Of a stretch of 64,000 bases of DNA, positions 59,618 through 64,000 are shown piece after piece (the first letter of the stretch is position 1; the number at the start of each line of letters is the position of its first letter). Source of the DNA: an uncultured Oscillospiraceae bacterium (GTDB taxonomy: Bacteria; Bacillota; Clostridia; Oscillospirales; Oscillospiraceae). Below the pieces are notes generated by a model. It did not search any database and was not told the DNA's origin. It saw only the letters and a program-made list of their open reading frames with translations. The position numbers and the translations under genes were made by a program. Where the stretch lies: positions 1 to 64,000 of the forward strand of contig CAJFQQ010000012.1 in assembly GCA_904419145.1 (NCBI GenBank). The letters are read 5' to 3'.

Positions 59618-60160
59618 TCAGAGCTGACGGGACTGGTACACATCGCCGGAAAGATCCTTCCACTGGAACAGGCCGCCCTCCAGGGTCATGTAGCTGTGCC
59701 GGCTGCCCCCCTTGGGAATGGAGACGGAGCCGGGGTTCATATAAAGATAGCTGCCGTGATCTGTGCAGGCGGGAATGTGGGTGTGGCCGTTGAGGAGGAC
59801 GGTGCCCTCCTGCATGGCGGGTAAAGACTGTTCGTTCCACAGGTGGCCGTGGGTGGCGTAGATGTGGACGCCGTCGATTTCCAGCAGGGCGTAATCGCTC
59901 ATGATGGGGAAATCCAGCACCATCTGATCCACCTCGCTGTCGCAGTTGCCCCGGACAGCCAAGACCGTATCCTTCAGGGTGTTCAGCATTTCACAGGCCT
60001 GAGGACAATCATATTCTTCCGGCAAAGCGTTGCGGGGGCCGTGATAGAGCAGGTCCCCCAATAGCAAAATACGGTCCGGCGCCTCGGCGGCGATGCGGTC
60101 CATGAGCTGGCGGCAGTAGAAGGCGGAGCCATGGATATCGGATGCGATCAAGAGCTTCAT
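59618..60160 (-). CDS. YfcE/MJ0936-family phosphodiesterase
   Basis: 180-residue metallophosphoesterase. Motifs ASDIHGS, LLGDLLYHG, VRGNCDSEVD, THGHLW and NGHTHIP supply the metal ligands of the calcineurin-like fold. YfcE-type enzymes hydrolyse phosphodiesters in vitro; the natural substrate is unsettled. Two adjacent ATGs (60163 and 60160) are possible with AGGAGAA upstream. Confidence 0.92.
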   Translation of the reverse strand: MKLLIASDIHGSAFYCRQLMDRIAAEAPDRILLLGDLLYHGPRNALPEEYDCPQACEMLNTLKDTVLAVRGNCDSEVDQMVLDFPIMSDYALLEIDGVHIYATHGHLWNEQSLPAMQEGTVLLNGHTHIPACTDHGSYLYMNPGSVSIPKGGSRHSYMTLEGGLFQWKDLSGDVYQSRQL

Positions 60161-60230
60161 CATGAACAGGTTCTCCTTATCTGCTTTTATTTAACGTAAG
60201 TATATCAAAATTTTCAGAAAATTCAACAGT

Positions 60231-60259
60231 TGCTTTCTGCTGGGAAAAAGGCTATACTG
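60231..60259 (+). promoter_or_regulatory. Promoter of the HAD hydrolase gene
   Basis: TTGCTT (60231-60236), 17-bp spacer, TATACT (60254-60259). Confidence 0.65.
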
Positions 60260-60282
60260 AGGGTCGTTGAGGTGAGAACATC

Positions 60283-60933
60283 ATGGCATATCAAACCATA
60301 TTATTTGACCTGGATGGCACGCTGCTGGATACCCTGGAGGATCTGGCCGATGCCGTGAACCATATTTTGGAGCGCCACCGCTGCCCCCAGCGCACACTGG
60401 ATGAGGTGCGTTTGTTTGTCGGAAATGGGCTGGGGATGCTGATGCGCCGCAGCCTTCCCGCACAGTACAGCCAGACCGTGTCGGATCTGCTGGCGGAGGA
60501 GCTGCGGACGTACTATACCGCCCACAGCCGGATCAAGACGGCGCCCTATGCAGGAGTTCGGGAACTGCTGGAGACCCTCCACGCCGCCGGGGCAAAGGTG
60601 GCCGTAGTGTCCAACAAGGCTGACGAGGCAGTGGGGGAGCTGTGCAGCTTCTACTTCCCGGGCTTGGTGGACGCCGCCGTGGGTGAGACAGCAGGCCGCC
60701 GGCCCAAGCCTGCCCCGGACGCGGTGGAGCTGGCCCTGGAGCGGCTGCATGTGGATAAGACCGACGCGGTCTATGTGGGCGATTCCCAGGTGGATCTGGA
60801 CACTGCCAAGGCGGCGGGCCTGCCCTGCGTCGCTGTGACCTGGGGCTTCCGTTCCAGGGAGGATCTGGTGAAGGCCGGCGCGGAGACCCTGGCAGACAGC
60901 GTGGAGGAGCTCTCCCGGCTGCTCCAGGCGTAA
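60283..60933 (+). CDS. HAD hydrolase, phosphoglycolate phosphatase-like
   Basis: 216 residues. HAD motif I FDLDGTLLDT, motif II VVSNKAD, motif III RRPKPAPDAV and motif IV YVGDSQVDLDTAKAAG are all present, with a helical cap between I and II, as in Gph/PgmB. The substrate may be phosphoglycolate or another small phosphate ester. GAGGTG precedes the ATG. Confidence 0.9.
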   Translation: MAYQTILFDLDGTLLDTLEDLADAVNHILERHRCPQRTLDEVRLFVGNGLGMLMRRSLPAQYSQTVSDLLAEELRTYYTAHSRIKTAPYAGVRELLETLHAAGAKVAVVSNKADEAVGELCSFYFPGLVDAAVGETAGRRPKPAPDAVELALERLHVDKTDAVYVGDSQVDLDTAKAAGLPCVAVTWGFRSREDLVKAGAETLADSVEELSRLLQA

Positions 60934-60996
60934 GAGCCTCGCGCCGGGCGGTACCGCTTGGTGATGGATTTTACCATACGAAGAAGAAAGACAGCA

Positions 60997-61028
60997 CGCC
61001 CCTCCGGCCGCTTCAGGCCGGAGGGGCG
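60997..61028. terminator. Bidirectional terminator
   Basis: 13-bp stem (60997-61009 with 61016-61028), six-base loop, between convergent genes. Confidence 0.75.
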
Positions 61029-61047
61029 GATTGATTGTGGGGCAGGG

Positions 61048-61803
61048 TCATTGCTTCAGGAGCCGTTCCAGGGCGGTGGAGTCCAGCAGGTTCACAGTCT
61101 GGAAGGTTCCCCGGTAGAACACCGCCCAGTTGTTGAACACGCAGGGCAGATGCTTGGCCTGTTCCAGGGACTCCACCGGGATCAGGGACAGGGGGACGCC
61201 GTGCGCTTCGCAGTAGCGGACGGCCAGCTCCACGCTCTGGAGAATATAGGGACACTGCATGCTGTAGTAAATGGTCAGCGCCTGCTGTGCAATGGACTGG
61301 GCCTTGGCGCTGGGGGCGAAGCGGGGGACCGTGCCGTCAAAGGACAGGGCCAGCAGCGCATAGCCGTCCGCCGTGGTGTCCACGACCTCAAATCCAAAGG
61401 ATTTGGCAAAGGACTGGTCGGAAAGCCATGCCTTCTGTTTGTCCGCACCCAGCATGCAGACGCCGGATTTGCCCTGCCGCCTTGCGTCCGCCAGGCAGTA
61501 CTCCATCAGGGCCCTTCCGTACCCCTTGCCCCGGTACTCCCGCCCCAGAACCCAGAGGCAGTAGATATAGAGGTAGTTGTCCCCCAGGACAGGCACCCAG
61601 GCGGACTCCAGGGGCGCGTATTCGATGAACACCGTGGCCTTGGCGTCCAGCTTGCGAAAGACATGCCCCTCCCGGAGCCGCTGGCTGAGCCACTGCCGCT
61701 TGGCCTCCACCCCCGGGTGGGGCTTTTTGCTGCGGATGATGCAGCACAGATGTTCCTGAGCCAGATTTTCCTCCGTCAGATTGATAAATACGGCGTCCTC
61801 CAT
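61048..61803 (-). CDS. GNAT N-acetyltransferase with YoaP-like C-terminal domain
   Basis: 251 residues. The N-terminal GNAT domain (about 50-150) has the acetyl-CoA loop REYRGKGYGRALMEYCL. The C-terminal half (IYYSMQCPYILQSVELAVRYCEAHGVPLSLIPVESLEQAKHLPCVFNNWAVFYRGTFQTVNLL) is the YoaP-type thioredoxin-like extension with a single Cys in MQCPY. The fusion is a known architecture without a defined substrate. AAGGAGG precedes the ATG. Confidence 0.88.
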   Translation of the reverse strand: MEDAVFINLTEENLAQEHLCCIIRSKKPHPGVEAKRQWLSQRLREGHVFRKLDAKATVFIEYAPLESAWVPVLGDNYLYIYCLWVLGREYRGKGYGRALMEYCLADARRQGKSGVCMLGADKQKAWLSDQSFAKSFGFEVVDTTADGYALLALSFDGTVPRFAPSAKAQSIAQQALTIYYSMQCPYILQSVELAVRYCEAHGVPLSLIPVESLEQAKHLPCVFNNWAVFYRGTFQTVNLLDSTALERLLKQ

Positions 61804-61891
61804 AGGCGGCCTCCTTCTGCCATTCGATTGGGGCCATTATACCATGGGCGCGGTCCCGCGGCAAGTGCGCCGCGAGACCGAAAGTTCCCGG

Positions 61892-61920
61892 TTGATTGTG
61901 CCGGGGAAGTGTGGTATAAT
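61892..61920 (+). promoter_or_regulatory. Promoter of the purine riboswitch-guanine deaminase transcript
   Basis: TTGATT (61892-61897), 17-bp spacer, TATAAT (61915-61920). Confidence 0.8.
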
Positions 61921-61938
61921 CAACATGACAAGTACATC

Positions 61939-62050
61939 ACGCTCATATAATTTCGTTAGTATGGTACGAAAGTTTCTACGGGGCCGCCAAAAGGTCCTGC
62001 TATGGGTGTTTCGCCGGGGCTGTTCCGGGCGAAGCGCCCTTTTGCTTTTT
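61939..62050 (+). ncRNA. Purine riboswitch (guanine-type) with expression platform
   Basis: The aptamer is 61939-62009: P1 (61939-61946 with 62002-62009), J1/2 TATAAT, P2 with loop TAGTATGG, J2/3 GTTTCTAC, P3 with loop GCCAAAA, and J3/1 ending CTATG, in which the C corresponds to position 74 (C for guanine, U for adenine). The base before it is G rather than the usual A. Downstream, TTCGCC (62010-62015) can pair with GGCGAA (62028-62033), competing with terminator stem GGGCG/CGCCC (62027-62039) and TTTTGCTTTTTC. Confidence 0.88.
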
Positions 62051-62077
62051 CAAATATTTTGAAGAGGAGGAGTGCAT

Positions 62078-63331
62078 ATGACGACGATCCTGCGCGGGAA
62101 CATCATCCACGCCCCGTCGCTTGGCCGGCTGGAGACCCTGGAGCGGGGCTATCTGGTGCTGGAGGACGGGAAGATCCAGGGGCTGTACTCAGTGCTGCCG
62201 GAGGCATACCGCAGCCTGCACGTGGAGGACTACGGGGAGGGGCTGATTTTGCAGTCCTTTGCCGACATGCACCTCCACGCCCCCCAGTACGCCATGGCGG
62301 GCATGGGGATGGACCTGCCGCTGCTGGAGTGGCTGGACACCTATACCTTCCCCGCCGAGGCCCGCTACGCGGATCTGGATTACGCCCGCCGGGCCTACCG
62401 GAAGCTGGCGGCGGACCTCATCGCCTGCGGCACCACCCGGGTGGCCATGTTCTCCACCCTCCACACCGACGCCACCCTGATTCTCATGGAGGAGCTGGAG
62501 CGCTCCGGTGTCACCGGCTATGTGGGAAAGGTGAACATGGACCGCAACGGGGGCAAGAACCTCCAGGAGACCACGGAGGAGTCCGTTTCGGAGACGCTGC
62601 GCTGGCTGGATCAGTGTCATTTTGAACACATCAAGCCCATCCTGACGCCCCGCTTTACCCCCTCCTGCACTGACGCTCTCATGGAGCAGCTGGGGCGCAT
62701 CGCGGCGGAGCGGGGGCTCTATGTCCAGTCCCACCTGTCGGAGAACAGGGGGGAGATGGCCTGGGTCCGGGAGCTGTGTCCGGACTGCGGGCAGTACTGG
62801 GAGACCTACGCCAAGCACGGCCTCTGGAAGTCCCACACCATCATGGCCCACTGTGTCCACAGCGATGAGCGGGAGCAGAGAGCTATGGCGGAGGCGGAGG
62901 TCCTGGCGGTCCACTGCGCCGACTCCAATGTGAGCCTGTGCAGCGGGACGGCGCCGGTGCGGGAGATGCTGGAGCGGGGCGTCTGGGTGGCCCTGGGCAG
63001 CGACGTGGCCGGCGGGGCGATCCTGGGGATGAACGATGCCATCACCGCCAGCATCCGCGCCTCCAAGATCAAATCCATGGAGACCGGCGCCGCCTTCCTC
63101 ACCGTGCCCGAGGGGTACTACCTGGGCACCACCGCCGGCCACCGCTACTTCGGCGCCGGCGCCGGCTTTGCCGCAGGCGACAGGCTCCACGCCATTGTGG
63201 TGGATGAGAGCCGTTTCCCGGAGCCGGTGCGGGCGCTGAGCCTTTCGGAGCGGCTGGAGCGGGCCCTGTACCTGATGGACTCCCGGGATATCCGGGCGGT
63301 CTACAGCGACGGGCGGAAAGTTCTCGGTTGA
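62078..63331 (+). CDS. guaD: Guanine deaminase (amidohydrolase)
   Basis: 417-residue metal-dependent amidohydrolase that should convert guanine to xanthine for purine salvage or breakdown. Motifs: ADMHLHAPQYAMAG with metal ligands His65 and His67 and the substrate loop QYAMAG, a central SHLSEN, CVHSDE, and NVSLCSG...LGSDVAGG with the Asp ligand. AGGAGG lies about seven bases before the ATG at 62078 (a GTG at 62072 is less likely). The purine riboswitch upstream supports guanine as substrate. Confidence 0.9.
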   Translation: MTTILRGNIIHAPSLGRLETLERGYLVLEDGKIQGLYSVLPEAYRSLHVEDYGEGLILQSFADMHLHAPQYAMAGMGMDLPLLEWLDTYTFPAEARYADLDYARRAYRKLAADLIACGTTRVAMFSTLHTDATLILMEELERSGVTGYVGKVNMDRNGGKNLQETTEESVSETLRWLDQCHFEHIKPILTPRFTPSCTDALMEQLGRIAAERGLYVQSHLSENRGEMAWVRELCPDCGQYWETYAKHGLWKSHTIMAHCVHSDEREQRAMAEAEVLAVHCADSNVSLCSGTAPVREMLERGVWVALGSDVAGGAILGMNDAITASIRASKIKSMETGAAFLTVPEGYYLGTTAGHRYFGAGAGFAAGDRLHAIVVDESRFPEPVRALSLSERLERALYLMDSRDIRAVYSDGRKVLG

Positions 63332-63356
63332 TTTTTTTGCCAATCTAGGCTATACT
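63328..63356 (+). promoter_or_regulatory. Promoter overlapping the guaD stop codon
   Basis: TTGATT (63328-63333), 17-bp spacer, TATACT (63351-63356). It drives the gene starting at 63469. Confidence 0.65.
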
Positions 63357-63405
63357 AAAGAAAAATGACACCACAAAAGGTCGTGCCGTATTGACCAGGC
63401 AACGA

Positions 63406-63431
63406 GGGGGATATACCCGGGTATATCCCCC
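63406..63431 (+). terminator. 26-bp palindrome in the leader of the last gene
   Basis: GGGGGATATACCC followed directly by its reverse complement (63406-63418 and 63419-63431), then TTCCTTCTG. It lies after the promoter, so it acts within the leader, as an attenuator or as the terminator of guaD. Confidence 0.5.
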
Positions 63432-63468
63432 TTCCTTCTGCCGGCGGCGGCCATAAAGGAGTGTAGAC

Positions 63469-64000
63469 ATGGCAACTGCGTTTGAAAACTTCGCCCTGAC
63501 GGATCTGGTCAAGAATCCGGAGGACGCCCTGCGTCTGGCTAGCCTTGCGGCGGTGGAAGGACGGAAGATCCGGGGCTATGCCGGCAACTATTTCCAGTAC
63601 TGGATGGGAGATGCCTCCGTCATTGTGCGGACGCTGCAGAACTACGACACCGACGAGTCGGAGCTCTACGGCATGGATACCCACGCCGCCTCCGACTGCG
63701 TGTGGGAGTGCGCCATCGAACAGGATATCACGCCGCCGAACTTTGATCCCCTGGAGCGGCGGCTGCTGGTCAATGGAAAGGGGAAGGGCCTTGCGGTGGT
63801 GGATGTGGTGAATGCCGACGTGCTGCCCGCCTTCTACCCAGGCACCCCTCTGCGCCTCAATATGGTGGGGTTCCCCCGGTGGATCGACTATCTCCCCGAT
63901 GAGGCCGCCTATATTGAGGCACAAAAGGCCAAGAACGACGGGGAGAACCTGGTGCTCTCAGAGGGGGGGCTGTTCTCCTGCGGCTATGTCATTACCCACG
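63469..64000 (+). CDS. Hypothetical protein, truncated by the window end
   Basis: An open frame starts at the ATG at 63469, with AAAGGAG eight to ten bases upstream, and stays open for 177 codons to the last base. The product starts MATAFENFALTDLVKNPEDALRLASL and contains VEGRKIRGYAGNYFQYWMGDASVIVR and VDVVNADVLPAFYPGTPLRLNMVGFPRWIDYL. I recognise no catalytic motif. Codon use is like its neighbours. It is a genuine gene but of unknown function, incomplete at the 3' end. Confidence 0.8.
   Translation, partial: MATAFENFALTDLVKNPEDALRLASLAAVEGRKIRGYAGNYFQYWMGDASVIVRTLQNYDTDESELYGMDTHAASDCVWECAIEQDITPPNFDPLERRLLVNGKGKGLAVVDVVNADVLPAFYPGTPLRLNMVGFPRWIDYLPDEAAYIEAQKAKNDGENLVLSEGGLFSCGYVITH

Overview
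The window looks like chromosome from an endospore-forming, anaerobic Clostridia bacterium, most like high-GC gut Oscillospiraceae (Flavonifractor, Oscillibacter or Lawsonibacter relatives). This is inference from gene content: the spore-maturation pair spmA/spmB, ylxM-ffh, ireB, a T-box on pheST, a CIRCE operator, feoA-feoA-feoB with its Cys-rich partner, an 8-Cys ferredoxin and ackA, together with strong AGGAGG-type ribosome binding sites and roughly 60% GC. No rRNA, tRNA, CRISPR array, transposase or complete prophage was found. The first 670 bases are AT-richer than the rest and hold repeats but no convincing gene.

Layout. 0.6-5.7 kb: a complete branched-chain amino acid ABC importer, livKHMGF. 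5.7-10.2 kb (minus): a SAM methyltransferase, lgt and the M16 pair yfmF/yfmH. 10.4-12.8 kb: ylxM-ffh-rpsP-khpA. 12.9-19.5 kb: hsp20 with CIRCE, a MATE pump, an AraC regulator, spmA/spmB, a zinc-ribbon AbrB protein, rsmI, trmN6-like and a ferredoxin. 19.7-25.5 kb: clpC, a large membrane protein, ireB and an HTH-membrane regulator. 25.6-30.5 kb (minus): a Phe-specific T-box, a DUF2500 gene, pheS and pheT, interrupted and flanked by arrays of unrelated hairpins. 30.9-37 kb: rhomboid-like protein, DUF2461, two lipoproteins, ackA and tmcAL. 37-40.3 kb: the iron(II) operon with repeated AGTTAG-N6-CTAAC dyads. 40.3-46 kb: a second MATE pump, aldose epimerase, mnmA, a LacI regulator and a methyltransferase. 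46-52 kb: a TraX-ABC transporter operon divergent from a LytTR/GHKL two-component system, with shared repeat elements between them. 52-57 kb: MoxR/VWA pair, a carboxymuconolactone decarboxylase family protein, an arylamine N-acetyltransferase and a DUF2284 protein. 57-64 kb: an RsgI-like anti-sigma factor with three PepSY repeats and its sigma factor, several small enzymes, a purine riboswitch in front of a guanine deaminase, and a gene cut by the window end.

The most unusual material is the pheS/pheT neighbourhood. PheT appears to carry two tandem tRNA-binding OB folds. A diverged 63-bp copy of the pheT 3' end lies downstream of the gene. Three intergenic hairpin arrays occur within 5.5 kb; two share a constant 16-bp block and a 7-bp block that bracket different palindromes, and one is enclosed by 27-bp perfect direct repeats. 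The TraX/ABC-LytTR island and the RsgI/PepSY pair are the other accessory systems worth attention.
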